64,000 nucleotides of DNA from Hybos culiciformis. Its lineage: Eukaryota > Arthropoda > Insecta > Diptera > Hybotidae. The notes beneath the pieces are model-generated. The model saw only the letters and a program-made list of their open reading frames with translations. It made no database searches and was not told the DNA's origin. This document shows, in pieces, positions 13,349 through 24,410 of this stretch. Numbering within the stretch: position 1 is the stretch's first letter; each line of letters starts with the position of its first letter. Where the stretch lies: NCBI GenBank assembly GCA_964007475.1, contig OZ023275.1:7750001-7814000 (forward strand), written 5' to 3'. A program made the translations under genes and the position numbers.

Positions 13349-16300
13349 ACAAACATCCCAAGTATAATAAAAGTGTGTTATAAATATAGATTAATAATGG
13401 TAATAAATTCGATTTAAATTTCGAATTAAATATTTTTTGAATTTTTGAAGTAAACACATTTAATATTCTAATAACATTACATTTAAGATATTTATAATTT
13501 TTGTGCCTTGGATCACTATTATACATATACTTATATATCCTACTTTATGTTATGATACCTGTTTCTAACTCTTTCAAAACCAAACCTAATTGAGCTATCC
13601 AAAAAGAATAAGTTACAATTATGCCATACATAATATTTTGTTTTTTTTTTTTGCAAAAAAAATTATTAATTTTTCGCATGCTACTTTTATAAGAAGCGTG
13701 TTTCTTGTTTATAAAATTATATGAAAATATTTTTTCATTATAAATATTTTGATTTAAAAATGATTTGATCTTGAACTTTATGTTAAAATTTTAGATAAAT
13801 CAAAGAGGAACAAAATAATTGTTGTTATTGCGTGCATTTTACCAGAAATAAAAGTTTTTTTTTTTTTATTCTTTTTTCGTTAATATTGAATAAATTTTAT
13901 GGTTGAATTATTTTACGCCACCGCAACTTAAACCATTAAACAGACTGTAAAATATCAATAAATTTATAATTTTTTTTTTTGTTCAATTTTATAAGCAAAA
14001 AAAAGGAAGTTTGATTTTCTAAGAGAGATAAATCGCGACCGGCCAAGATTTTGATCTGCATACACAGTTGTAATTTGTGTATGTTTACACCAGTAATGTG
14101 ATATAATGGATATTATCGTTATAAATGTTATCTTTATTTTCACATCAGATTTTGTACTCTATTGATAATTGAATTAAAATCGTGCTCTTTGCACGCGCGT
14201 ACATTATAAATAACAAAAAAGGAAAAAAAAAATGAATGAAATTATTTGGGCAGACCATAAAGTATTTGAATTTTTTGTGTCCTGCAGCGAAAGCTATGCT
14301 TGGAATATACATTAATTTATTCAAGGAAATAATAAAAACGTATAAATTCATTGAATTTTATACATTCAGTTTTTGTTTAAAAAAAAATTGTTCAATGCAC
14401 TTGTTGAAATAATTTCAAGTTTGGATAAAAGATCGCTCTATTCACAAATTTCAGCTGAGGAATTTATTTCCTTTAGTGAAAATCTAGGTTATTTTTCTAT
14501 ATATAAATACTATTTTGTGTGAACAAAATACTTGACTTTAATAACTTTTTCCAGACGAGATTAGAATTTCTAGTTTTTAATCGTTAAGTATGCTTTAGAT
14601 AGTCTTTTTAAAATATATCAGATTCGTGGCGGATTAAGTAGTACATTGCTTTTTCGTATAGCCATCAGCGTTTAAGGCGGTTGATTTTTCATCATTACTA
14701 ATATTTTTATGAGAATAAGTAAAAGCTCCTTAATAAGAATAATGAATTTTTATTTTTATTAATCATTATGGATTAATTGAATTGATTGATTTTACGATTG
14801 AAGAGAGGCAAGTTTCATGTAACCTGATTTACTTCATCTAATTATACCTTGTAGAACAAACGGAAACAGGTCTCTTTTTGGTCCAATTTGGAATTTCAGA
14901 ACGAAAACAACTGAGATTTTAACATTATTGAGTTTGCATAAAATTCGTATTTTCTCAAATCAAGTTTATACATACATATTGTATTATTATTATTAAACAT
15001 ATGACTTTTGCATAAAAAATTATGTCGATGAAATATTGGTAATAAAATTTGATAGTCAATTATATTTAAAGTTAAAAAATTAAGTTAGACAGAAAAATTA
15101 TTTAAAATTTATTTGCGTGGGTGATTTAATTTTAACAAAAACTCAATATTATTAACAATATATTTCCTTATAAATACCTATATATGTATAAATTTAAATT
15201 TTATAAAAAAAAAAAAAACACTTTATTTGTTATCAAAATAAAATTTTATTTATATGATTTTTAACGCCCGTTATGATAATAATGTACAAATCAATAAAAG
15301 ATAAACATTATATGTACAATGTACATACAATTTTATTTACATTTCAAACAATAATAATTTTCTTATAGAGTCAAGTCAATATTCTGAGAAATCATATATA
15401 ATAATTGTATAACCACAATAACCAAGAAATTTATATAGATATTATTGAGTTCAAAATTTAATCGAATCAATTAATATGAAAAAAAAAAATATATATATTT
15501 TTTTTCTTGAAGAGAAATTACATTGCGCCATGTACAGTGTACAATCTTAAAATTATTTAAATTATATTCAAATATCCACGTGCTAATTTCTTAAAGACAT
15601 TTCCTCTTTAAAAAAAAAAATAAAATAAAAGTACAAACAAACAATTTTATTGATAAAAAAATCAATGTAAGAAATATTGATTATCGCTTATCAGTTTATC
15701 AGTAACATATTTTTTTTTTATGTGGAACTATAAGTTTTGAATTAAATTACTATTTAAAAAACTTTAATAAAACTATTTAAATTTCTTAGAAACTTTTTTT
15801 AGGGAATTTGGAAATTTAGTTTATATGGAATTTTTCTTGAAACTCTTAATGTTACTAAGAAAAAGGTGAAAAAGCCATAAATAACTAAAGTTATTAAACA
15901 TATGAAATGTAGAACTTGTAAAATTCAATCTTTAAATCACAAATTTAAAATTATTTAATCTCTTAAATAAAAGTTAATATTTTTCATTAGAAAAATAACT
16001 TAGTAACGAATTTTAGATGCAAACTTCGGTCGCAAAACTCAATTACCATTAATCAAATAATATTTAAATAAACTTTAATCTTTTGTATTCTGAAATTTGC
16101 TTTCTATGCTTTGTCACGGCTGTTTCTAAACGCTGACAAGAGTTGAAAACATGTTTTCTAATCAAGATTTTTTTTAACGTTTTATTATGCCATTTACATT
16201 TAGGTACTTATTAGAAAATTTAATTAGTTCTCCTCTTAAAATGAAAAAAAAAAAAAAACAAAATCAAATAGTTCTAACATTTTCATAAGAAAAAGAAATT

Positions 16301-16819
16301 TTACATTTATAATTTCTTTGTATTATAAATTTTTACTTTAAAGCGTGCTGTTGACCATAATTCTAAAATTTAAATTAATTTATTCGGTCAAGCATGAAAT
16401 GAATCTATCAATTGGGGTAAAATTTTGATTTACTTATTCAACCATTTGCACTGAGACTGTCATTTTGTTATTTTGTTCAAAATAAAAACATGTTGTGAAA
16501 GTAAACTATTAAGCTATTAATTAGAGAATAAAATGCCTGGGTTTATGCTAAAACTTCTTAAAGTCTATTTATAAATTTCATCAAAAACTATATCCAATGA
16601 TTCAATAAGACGAATTGCTTATTTAGTGCACTGTTTTATTGTTTTACTGATACTGATTTGGATTAAATAAATTTAAAAATTAAAAAAAAATGAATACATG
16701 ATAAATAAACTAAATTTGTTTCTTTTTTTTGTCAAGTTATCTTTAAATTAAATCTTTTCATTTAATAATATTTGATTTAAATTTTTGTTAGTAACACCCA
16801 TAGGAACTAGAATTATATA

Positions 16820-17043
16820 CACTTGGTAGAAAAAGTCTGCGTACAAGAATAATTTTTTTTAATTTCGTAATAAAACAGTTCTTCAAATTTTAAATTCAAA
16901 TGAAATTGTTTTTTATTTTCATTTTAGATATTGCCATAATTCATTTCATACGATTAAGAAAATTTTAAGTGAAAAAAAAAAGAAGATAATAATAGAAATT
17001 TAAAAAAAAACTTGAAAAATGCATCGGAAAAAGTCTGCGTACA
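16820..17043 (+). repeat. left inverted terminal repeat of Tc1 element
   Basis: Arm of about 224 bp. The outer direct repeat is at 16829-16845 and the inner one at 17026-17043. It pairs with 18271-18493 over nearly its whole length, including a shared GCCATAATTCATTTCATACG block, with scattered mismatches. The inner end lies about 40 bp from the transposase stop codon. Confidence 0.9.
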
Positions 17044-17081
17044 AAAAATTAATTATTAATATTTAACAAAATTTTTCAAAG

Positions 17082-18110
17082 TTAGTAGCTTGTAGCGTAG
17101 CCTTTTCTTTTGAGATCTTCTTCCAATCGTTTCGGCATTGAATGTACAAGTTTTGCTGTTTCTTCTGCAGTTATTTTGTACCATTCATCTACTATCACTT
17201 CTTTCAACATTTCTTTTGATTTTATCTCATGTTTTCGTATCTTTCTCTCAAGCAAGTCCCAAAGATGTTCGATAGGGTTTAGGTCCGGTGACTGGGGAGG
17301 ATGTGGTATTTGTTTTGGCACATTATATAAAAGCCACATCCTGACAATTTCGGAAGTATGTTTCGGGTCATTGTCTTGTAAAAACATAAAATCAAGACCT
17401 AAATTCAGTTTTTGTGCACTATCCTTAACATTTTTTTTCAAAATATTTAAGTAACCATATTTATTCATAATTGAATCAATAAATTCTAAATTGCCAACAC
17501 CAGTGCTTGCCATACATCCCCATATCATCACTCCCCCGCCACCATGTTTCACAGTACCTGCTAAATTTTTTACATCTAACGCTGTGCCTGATTTTCTCCA
17601 TATTGTTTTTCGACCTTTTATTCCAAAAATACAAAATTTACTTTCGTCTGTGAATAATACTTTATCCCAAAATGCAAGTGGCTTATTTACAAATTCATTT
17701 GCATAATTTTTGCGTTTGTTTCTATTTTTAATCGAAATGAAAGGTTTCTTACGCGCTAATCGACCATGATACCCAGCAGTTTTCAATATTTTTCGGACCG
17801 TATCAGCAGAAATTTTTTTTCCAAATTTAATATCAACATTTTTTGCAATTTGAGAAGCAGTACTTCGAGGATTTACTTTTACAGAATTTATTATATCCCG
17901 TTTTTCTCTTGATGTTAATTTTGATGGACGACCAGAACGGGGCCTTGAAGTTATAATTCCAGTACATTGAAAATTGTTTACTACTCTTTGCACTGACGAG
18001 TGGGATCTCCCAACAATAGAACCTATTTCTCGAAAAGTTTTTCCTTCCTTCCACAACTTTATTATAATTTTTCTCTCACCTACGGATATTTCTTTGCCTT
18101 TGTTTTCCAT
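17082..18110 (-). CDS. Tc1-type transposase, DD34E, intact
   Basis: A 342-aa protein, the usual length for Tc1 transposases, which cut and paste their element at TA sites. The N-terminal half (about 1-120) is a paired-like helix-turn-helix DNA-binding region, split by a GRPR-type segment (SRPRSGRPSK, 55-64). The catalytic domain follows. FTDESKF holds Asp155, a glycine-rich HGGGGVMIWG box is at 189-198, FLQDNDPKHT holds Asp246, and SPDLNPIEHLW holds Glu281. Exactly 34 residues separate Asp246 and Glu281, giving DD34E. The start Met is the first in frame and lies about 160 bp inside the right arm. There is no internal stop or frameshift, so the protein may be functional. A shorter opposite-strand reading is only a shadow of this gene. 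Confidence 0.96.
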   Translation of the reverse strand: MENKGKEISVGERKIIIKLWKEGKTFREIGSIVGRSHSSVQRVVNNFQCTGIITSRPRSGRPSKLTSREKRDIINSVKVNPRSTASQIAKNVDIKFGKKISADTVRKILKTAGYHGRLARKKPFISIKNRNKRKNYANEFVNKPLAFWDKVLFTDESKFCIFGIKGRKTIWRKSGTALDVKNLAGTVKHGGGGVMIWGCMASTGVGNLEFIDSIMNKYGYLNILKKNVKDSAQKLNLGLDFMFLQDNDPKHTSEIVRMWLLYNVPKQIPHPPQSPDLNPIEHLWDLLERKIRKHEIKSKEMLKEVIVDEWYKITAEETAKLVHSMPKRLEEDLKRKGYATSY

Positions 18111-18270
18111 TATAATTAGACTTTTATTTTAAATAATTTTAATTTAAAATTTAAATTCCTTAATATTTTAAAAACGATTTAAACGGTTCTAAAAAACTTT
18201 GCAAGAAATATTCAAAGCAGGAAAGGGCGCATGTAATCGATTATAAAAGGAAATTACCGTTATAAGCAAC

Positions 18271-18493
18271 TGTACGCAGACTTTTTCCGACGCATTTTTC
18301 AAGTTTTTTCCAAATTTCCGCTATTACCCTCCTTTTCCTCTCACCCAAAACTTTCCCAATCGTATGAAATGAATTATGGCAACACCTAAAATGAAAAGAA
18401 AAAAGAACTTCATTCGAATTCAAAATTTAAGGAACTGTTTTGCTTCGAAATTTGAAATTTTTATTCTTGTACGCAGACTTTTTCTACCAAGTG
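18271..18493 (-). repeat. right inverted terminal repeat of Tc1 element
   Basis: Mirror of the left arm, about 223 bp. The inner direct repeat copy is at 18271-18288 and the outer copy at 18468-18484. The transposase promoter presumably lies in or just inside this arm, since the gene is transcribed away from it. Confidence 0.9.
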
Positions 18494-18659
18494 TATATAT
18501 ATGGAAAAACACTTCTAGGAAAAATGTATTGAAATTGTTGTTGTGAATGAAAAAAAAAAAAACTAAAAAAAAAATTTTTTATTTGTCTAAAAAGGGTATA
18601 TGTAAGCTTCAATTTATTAAAATATACAGCCGACTATATTATTTAATTGCTTACAATTA

Positions 18660-18740
18660 ATGACTCGCTCATCGCGCCGTTATTCAAGCCGTTCTTCGCG
18701 CCGCGCCAATCACAGAAAATATGGTTCTCGTTATTTTTAA
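18660..18740 (+). other. 26-aa Arg/Ser-rich small reading frame
   Basis: ATG to TAA encodes MTRSSRRYSSRSSRR followed by 11 more residues, ending GSRYF. About a third of residues are Arg, and Ser is the next commonest. The stretch is conspicuously GC-rich against its AT-rich surroundings and uses CGC/CGT for Arg. No family is recognised at this length. It may be part of the neighbouring transposon relic, a piece of an older repeat, or chance. I do not claim a gene. Confidence 0.15.
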
Positions 18741-18808
18741 ATGCTATTTGAACATAACGGTAAATAAATCATGGAAATCTAAATTTTTTAAGTCAAAAAT
18801 TAATTGTT

Positions 18809-19413
18809 TCGCGAAATCAAACTGGATTTAAGGCATTTATTATTGCAATGCCAAATTTTGTTGAAATTTTTAAATTTTATGTAGAAGAAAAAAAGGAGTT
18901 AAAGTACATCCTTACACATAATTTTTCGCAGGACTATCTAGAGACAGACTTATTTTTCAAAAATTAGGCAGCGGGGAGGAAGCAACGATAATCCAACTGC
19001 AAGTCAATTTGAAAATGCGTTCAAAAAATTGCTTGTTAGAAATGAAATCGAAGCTTCAATTTCAGCAATTTCTAAAGAATTAAATCCACCAAAAATTTTA
19101 ACAGTGCCATATAGGCACAAATCATTAAATGTACTAGTAAATAAAAATATAACTGATGAGTATTTCTTGGAACCAGGAGTGAAAAATATCTATATTGATA
19201 ACTCATATTTTGATGCTATCAAATACATGACTGGTTAGAGTGAAAATAAATTAATACAAAATTTAAAATGTGATACATGTAAGAACCTTATTGAACTTGA
19301 AGAAAAATATGAGTCATTATTTATTGCCAATAAAACCAAATTTCATCTGAGAAATCCAAGGAAAGATTTTGTTAAATTAGCTAAGCAAATAGAACAAATT
19401 TTAGCTACCTTAA
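18809..19413 (+). pseudogene. P-element-like (THAP-type) transposase relic, C-terminal part
   Basis: The translation follows the C-terminal core of P-element/THAP9-type transposases. It starts with a SRNQTGFKAF segment and continues with a SQDYLE motif (consensus SQDxLE). After a shift of reading frame in a T run near 18953-18958 comes SKIRQRGGSNDNPTASQF, matching the family motif with GG/NDNPT and the following AFKKLLV. A TAG interrupts at 19236-19238, after which a CDTCKN cysteine pair and further residues follow. The N-terminal THAP zinc finger and most of the catalytic domain are missing. One frameshift plus one stop mark it as dead. Its right edge is cut by a TIR element. Confidence 0.82.
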
Positions 19414-19793
19414 ACCTTGTTCGCACTTCAATATTTTTCCGGATATTTCGAGTTTTCCGGAAACTTTGTGGATATTATCATACAAAAACTTTTTCCGGAT
19501 ATTTTAATTTCCAGTTATTTTTCCACTTAGCTAGTTCCTTTTAGCTACTTTTTGATATATTTGGTACGGTTGGCACCGTTTATTTTGTGTCAAAATATCA
19601 AAAAAAGTGAAATTTAATTCTAAAATTATTTATGAACTTCAGATTTTTGAAAATTCATAACAAAAAAAATAAATTTATTTATATTTTTTCTAGAACCGTC
19701 AAATTTTTTCCACTTCTAAAGTGCGAACGGTAGTTTCAGAAAGTGGAAATTTCCACTTATTTATCCGGATAAATGTTGAAGTGCGAACAAGGT
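19414..19793. mobile_element. 380-bp non-autonomous TIR element (MITE)
   Basis: Begins ACCTTGTTCGCACTTCAA and ends with the exact reverse complement of those 18 bases. Inner sequence is also partly inverted (TTTTTCCGGAT against ATCCGGATAAA). A subterminal GTGCGAACGGTA repeats part of the terminus. There is no coding capacity. I could not find a clean target-site duplication (flanks CTTAA and ATTAC). It interrupts or abuts the P-type relic, so it probably inserted after the relic decayed. The superfamily is undetermined. Confidence 0.85.
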
Positions 19794-22793
19794 ATTACGC
19801 TCAAAAAATGAGTTATTTCAAAAAAATATTTTTTTTTAAATTTCAAATTTTATTTTAAATAATTTAGATTTTGACAGAATTTTATTAACTTTTTAAATCT
19901 TCCACGAATTTTAAATGATTCCGAGAATTATAAATTATTAGTTATCAAAGCCCTTATTAAAATTTATACGAATTTAAAATTATTTAATGAAGCTAAAATT
20001 AAAAAAATATTGAACTTCATAAAAATGATTCAAGACATCGTTATTTGAAGATGTCTCATTTCAAAAACGAATAATGTTAGATTTTTGTTCGTTATGTGTG
20101 TTTTATTTTCAAAGATTTTTAATTTCTTACAAAAACAAAATTTAAATTATTCTTCGCTAAGATTTTATGAGTCACAGTTTTATCGGCTAACTAGTCTTAC
20201 TTGTATGAATAAAATTTAATAAAATATTGCGACGTACTTCCACCCTTTCTATCCAATTTTTTTTTTTTTTATTATTATTATTTTTTTTTTCATAGCTAAT
20301 TAGAAAGTGTTTTTCCATAGTTCTAGTCCTAAGGTAACACCTAAAATTTAAATTTTTAATTTTAAATGTTCATATTTAAAAATATTACATTCGACCAAAT
20401 ATACCCATGCATTACGCAAGCAGAACCAATATGACATTAAGAACCGAAATATATATATATACATAACTTAGAAGTAGCTTGGTTAAATATGTCGCAAAAT
20501 ACGTTTATGCTCGAAATTTAGTCACAGAATCATCAAGAATCTATTCAATGGCACTTTTTTGTTGTTGATAAATCTGTATATTACAATATAACATAGATCC
20601 AAAAATTTCAAATTAAAACCTTAATAACAAAAGAACAGGTAGGTAATTGAAAACTTAATTTTCTTTAACTAGTGCATTAATGTTTTTACATTAATGTTTT
20701 ATGCAATTTTTGGCTACATTGTAGTCGGTACTTTCTTTATGGTGATAATCAATTTTATGGTTTTAATATAAATAGCAATAGCAAAAGAAGGCGGTTATTC
20801 TTATTCATTTAACCGTAAAATTGTCATATAATGCCATCCAAACGCGATTTTTATTTTATGTGTAAGTATAATAAGTAAAAAACTAATTTTACTGTCCATT
20901 ATAAAGTTTCTTAAGAAATTTATTCAATCGAATAATAATAATAACGTAAAAATGGGATGAAACTTCAGATTTTCCATCAACCTAAGAAAATATTTTATTT
21001 TTCTAATTACATTGCGTAAAGTAAAAAAAAAAATCAAAAAAAAAAAATCTATGAAGTCATTGTCCTTGATAAATAAATGTAATTTTTTGTCATCAATTTT
21101 ATTCTGATTTATCTATTTTTATGTGGTTTATTATTTTATTATTTTTTATATTTGTTAAGAGATTCAATTAATACTTAGCATTTATTTAGATACTTTTGCA
21201 ATTTAAATTTTTTGTTTATTTGGATATAATTCCGTATAGATAAAATGCTTGAAAATAAACAAAAATTACATAAAAAATTAATATATTTTATATTAATTCA
21301 TGGCACTGGAGTAGGGCCATCATATTTTCATACTTTCTTCTAATGTAGCGAGAAAATTCTAAGTATTAAAATTATCTGCAATATATGAATTAATTAAAAA
21401 TGTTTTTTAAAAATATGCTTTTCATATTCTTTTAAGAATTTGTTAAGCCCATCATTAGTCCTGAAACATATTTGATAGAATAAAGAATGTGATGTATCAG
21501 GGCCGACATTTTCATATTTTCAAAATTTGTCTTTCCGCAATATTATGGAAAATATTAGAAAATTTTATAGAAAAAAAAGATTGCTTAAAAAAATTACCAC
21601 AAAAATATTCACTCAGACAGTTCGAATTTTTAAGATAAAAGAACCAAGAAAAAAAAAAACAAAAAATCCATTAAATATTTTACAACAAAGATCGAAGGAT
21701 ATCCTAAAATATAAAATATCCTTCATTATTTCTTAGCAAATAAAAATTAAAAATCTTTTTGATGTTTTCTTCTTTATTCTATACTTTTGTAAGATTCAGT
21801 AGTTTATATATAGTACAACTAGATAACTAATCAATTAAAAATCGTAATTTTAGAATTTTATATTATGTAAAATAAGAAAATAATCTATTGATATAGCCTT
21901 TATTATTTAAAAAAAAAAAAAACCAAACTGTGGTCGTCTATACAATATTAGTCACACCTATAAATTTATTCACTCACGAAACCCAACTATTGTGTTCTTG
22001 AACAATTTTTTTAGATTCACCTCCTTTTTTTTGTTTCATATTTTTTTTTATATGTACAATTATAGTGTACAATATGGTGTACAATATATTAAATTCTACA
22101 AGTATTGTATCTTGGAATTATAGAATGAAATATTATATTTTGTAGCTTCTTCGAAAAACAAATATTTTGTTAGATCTAGTTTAATTATAGCTGCATTATT
22201 AAATTTCTGTTCTATAATCTTGTTTCAAGTTGAAAACTTTAGTACATATATACTATAGACTTCGACTAATCACTCTCAGCATTTCATAAATATAAAAAAA
22301 AAAAATTTGATATTGTCAAAATAAAAATATCTAACGACGCCAATTCATTCAATATTTTTTAATTAATTAATCTAATTAACTCTAGATTAGTTGTTCTGAT
22401 AGAAAACTTGTTCTTTAGTAAAAAAAAAAAAAATATATTATACAAATATTATCAAATTTCTAATTATTATCTTCAATTTTTAATTCAATAGCTTCTATCT
22501 AATTTTATCAGTTCAGTTACTATCGATTTTTGTGAAAGTTTATTATCAATATATACAATATACATCATTATTCTGATAAAGATACCGCTGACTAGGAGAA
22601 ATATTAAAAATATTTCTTATCATGTTTTAAAATTTGTTTATAAGATTAAGATTATTCTTTTGTGATTTCACTGCTAACGTTCGGTTCCAGGGAAAAAAAT
22701 TTGTATTGATACAGTGAATTTTTTACAATGTGACAATAGTTTTTGTCGCATTCAAGAATATAATTTTGTGATCTTAATTTCATCTAATCGATG
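19794..22793. other. AT-rich non-coding DNA
   Basis: No gene, RNA gene or bounded element recognised. Contains long A and T runs. Short open frames such as one at 21527 are Lys/Ile/Asn-rich from base composition alone. Confidence 0.55.
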
Positions 22794-22870
22794 ACTTACG
22801 GTAGAATGGACTTTCTAAGCATAAAAGTGAGACTTACGTTAGAATGGGTTTTCTAAGCATAAAAGTGAGA
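22794..22870. repeat. 38-bp tandem duplication
   Basis: Two adjacent copies of a 38-bp unit starting GACTTACG and containing TTTCTAAGCATAAAAGTGA. Copy 1 starts at 22794 and copy 2 at 22832, with three or four substitutions between them. It lies about 360 bp upstream of the TATA box of the truncated secreted-protein copy. Confidence 0.85.
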
Positions 22871-23151
22871 TTCAGTTTATCAGTTTTTTTTTTGTCCGTT
22901 CAGAATGATTCCGCTAAGATACTATTATGTAACTCATAAATCATAAACTTCATTTTTTGATCATTAAAATAAAAGTTTAAATTTAAAAGAAAAAACTTAC
23001 TCTATGATAATGACGTACTATAATAATATATAGGCTGACGTTGCGCAATAGAAATAAAGATCCGTGAAACTTAATAATATATATTTAATTAATATAAAAA
23101 AAATGACAGAATGAAATTAGATAACATGTACTTAGGCGCTTTTCTTTTTAA

Positions 23152-23160
23152 TATAAATAG
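23152..23160 (+). promoter_or_regulatory. TATA box of truncated secreted-protein copy
   Basis: TATAAATAG lies 75 bp upstream of the ATG at 23235, with an initiator-like TCAGCC about 36 bp downstream. The equivalent position upstream of the full-length copy holds CATAAATAG. Upstream blocks (ATAATGACGTA near 23005-23017, GCGCAATAGAAATAAA near 23044-23060, ATAACATGT near 23121) recur in order upstream of that copy, so the promoter was duplicated together with the gene. Confidence 0.6.
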
Positions 23161-23234
23161 CTATTCTCCTAAGAAAGATGATTCAAATCAGCCCATTAAT
23201 AAATCAAACTCCGTTCAATAAATCAACTGCAAAA

Positions 23235-23544
23235 ATGAAAATTGCTTTATTTTTAATTCTTGGATTATGCACCATTTCGGTAACCTTACAATATTTATTA
23301 GAATTAATTAAAGTTTTAAAGTTTTAATTCCTTAATTTTTTTAAAATATTTCCTTTGAAAAATGTTAATATGGGACTTCTTAATAATTAAAAAAATTATA
23401 ATGATTTTTGGTTAGAGATTCAAGAAAAAACTTAAATTTTTTTTATAGGCACAAGCATATCATCCATCAATTAATGAAAATAGTCGGGGCTTAATTCCGG
23501 ATGCTGTTACCGATTTAAAAAAACCGAAAAATAAGTTAAAGTGA
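23235..23544 (+). pseudogene. truncated paralogue of the secreted-protein gene
   Basis: Exon 1 (23235-23279) encodes a signal peptide, MKIALFLILGLCTIS. A GT..AG intron (23280-23448) follows at the same phase-0 position as in the full gene. Exon 2 (23449-23544) opens AQAYHPSINENSRGL and keeps PDAVTD, then diverges into a Lys-rich tail and a TGA. The predicted product is only 46 aa, against 309 aa for the intact copy. The break looks like small deletions that removed the rest of the domain. The promoter and splice sites are intact, so a short secreted peptide could still be made, but decay is the simpler reading. It faces the intact gene tail to tail. Confidence 0.75.
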
Positions 23545-23880
23545 AGGTAGTTTTGTTTTACCGTTTGATCGGAACAAGGTAATTGATATCTTAAAAAGGA
23601 AATTTAAAGCTGGTAAAAAGCCATGCATTTGATAAGTGTGACTAAAAATATACAAAAACTGCAAAAAAAAGTTTTGTCCGTTTTTTGAAACTTCGTACGA
23701 AATGTTTTTTAGAGATTCGTAATAAAACCCTACATCATGTAGTCAAACTTATAACACAATGTTGTCCACCAATGAAACGTTTGTAATTAAAAAAAAAAAC
23801 AATAAGCTCATATTTTTAACTTATAATTAAGAAAAATGTAAACAATGTCAGAGAAATATTATATTGATTATGTTTTTAAT

Positions 23881-24402
23881 TAGGGTTTTTGAAACTCGAC
23901 CATTTTCGTAAGCTCGAGCCTTCAAGCTTTTTGTATAAGGAGGATCGGGTAACTCGAGCCACCCGAGCCTTCTTAAAAATAAAATACATATGGAAAAACA
24001 ATGGTATAAAAAAACCAATTTCAGAGCATAAAATTCAACTTTACTCTTCCAATTTAATCATTATTAACCCATTACAAAATTATAAAAATAACAATACATA
24101 TTACAAAATTATTAATTTTTAAAGTCACAAAACATTATAAAATATAAAAACAAAACATTATAAATTAAAAATTATAAATTATAAGTTAAAATTGACTGCG
24201 ACTTATATGATTAAAGTGAAATATTGCCTTATATACACTTTTCTGTTCAATAAAAAAAAAAAAAAAAACAAAAGTAAAATGTAAAACATTAAAAATTCTG
24301 AGCTCGAGCTACTAGCAGATAAAAACTCGATCTTCATTCAAGCAAAAACAGGCGAGCTAGCTCGAGCTTAATGGATCGAGCCGGCTCGGTCCAAAAACCC
24401 TA
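23881..24402. mobile_element. 522-bp hAT-type MITE
   Basis: Flanked by a perfect 8-bp direct repeat TTTTTAAT (23873-23880 and 24403-24410), as expected for hAT elements. Termini are TAGGGTTTTTG and CAAAAACCCTA. TAGGG fits the hAT end consensus YARNG. Subterminal regions are loaded with GCTCGAG/CTCGAGC motifs in both orientations, which resemble hAT subterminal transposase-binding repeats. The middle is AT-rich and non-coding. A 77-codon open frame inside has no domain and is ignored. Confidence 0.9.
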
Positions 24403-24410
24403 TTTTTAAT

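Larger units (their letters stand above)
3829..16819. other. AT-rich gene desert
   Basis: About 13 kb with no supportable gene. Contents seen: an imperfect ACTTAT-type microsatellite at 7145-7165, a hairpin at 8459-8529, a degenerate direct repeat at 13142-13348, and two isolated strong E-box hexamers at 12388 and 14452. A weak 11-bp inverted pair lies at 12429-12439 and 12676-12686. Open frames around 5755, 11593 and 14145 are short, A/T-driven and featureless. Confidence 0.6.
16820..18493 (-). mobile_element. complete Tc1-type DNA transposon with IR/DR ends
   Basis: A 1674-bp element starting CACTTGG and ending CCAAGTG, flanked on both sides by TA (16818-16819 and 18494-18495), the target duplication of the Tc1/mariner superfamily. 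It carries long inverted terminal repeats of about 224 bp. Each arm holds two direct copies of a GAAAAAGTCTGCGTACA motif, at its outer and inner ends, the IR/DR arrangement known from Sleeping Beauty-like Tc1 elements where transposase binds. The single gene between the arms is uninterrupted. The two arms differ from each other at a number of positions, so the copy is not brand new, yet nothing essential is visibly broken. Confidence 0.95.

Noticed and set aside
17110..17706. Plus-strand open frames opposite the transposase
   Set aside because: Antisense shadows of the Tc1 transposase, with no domain of their own.
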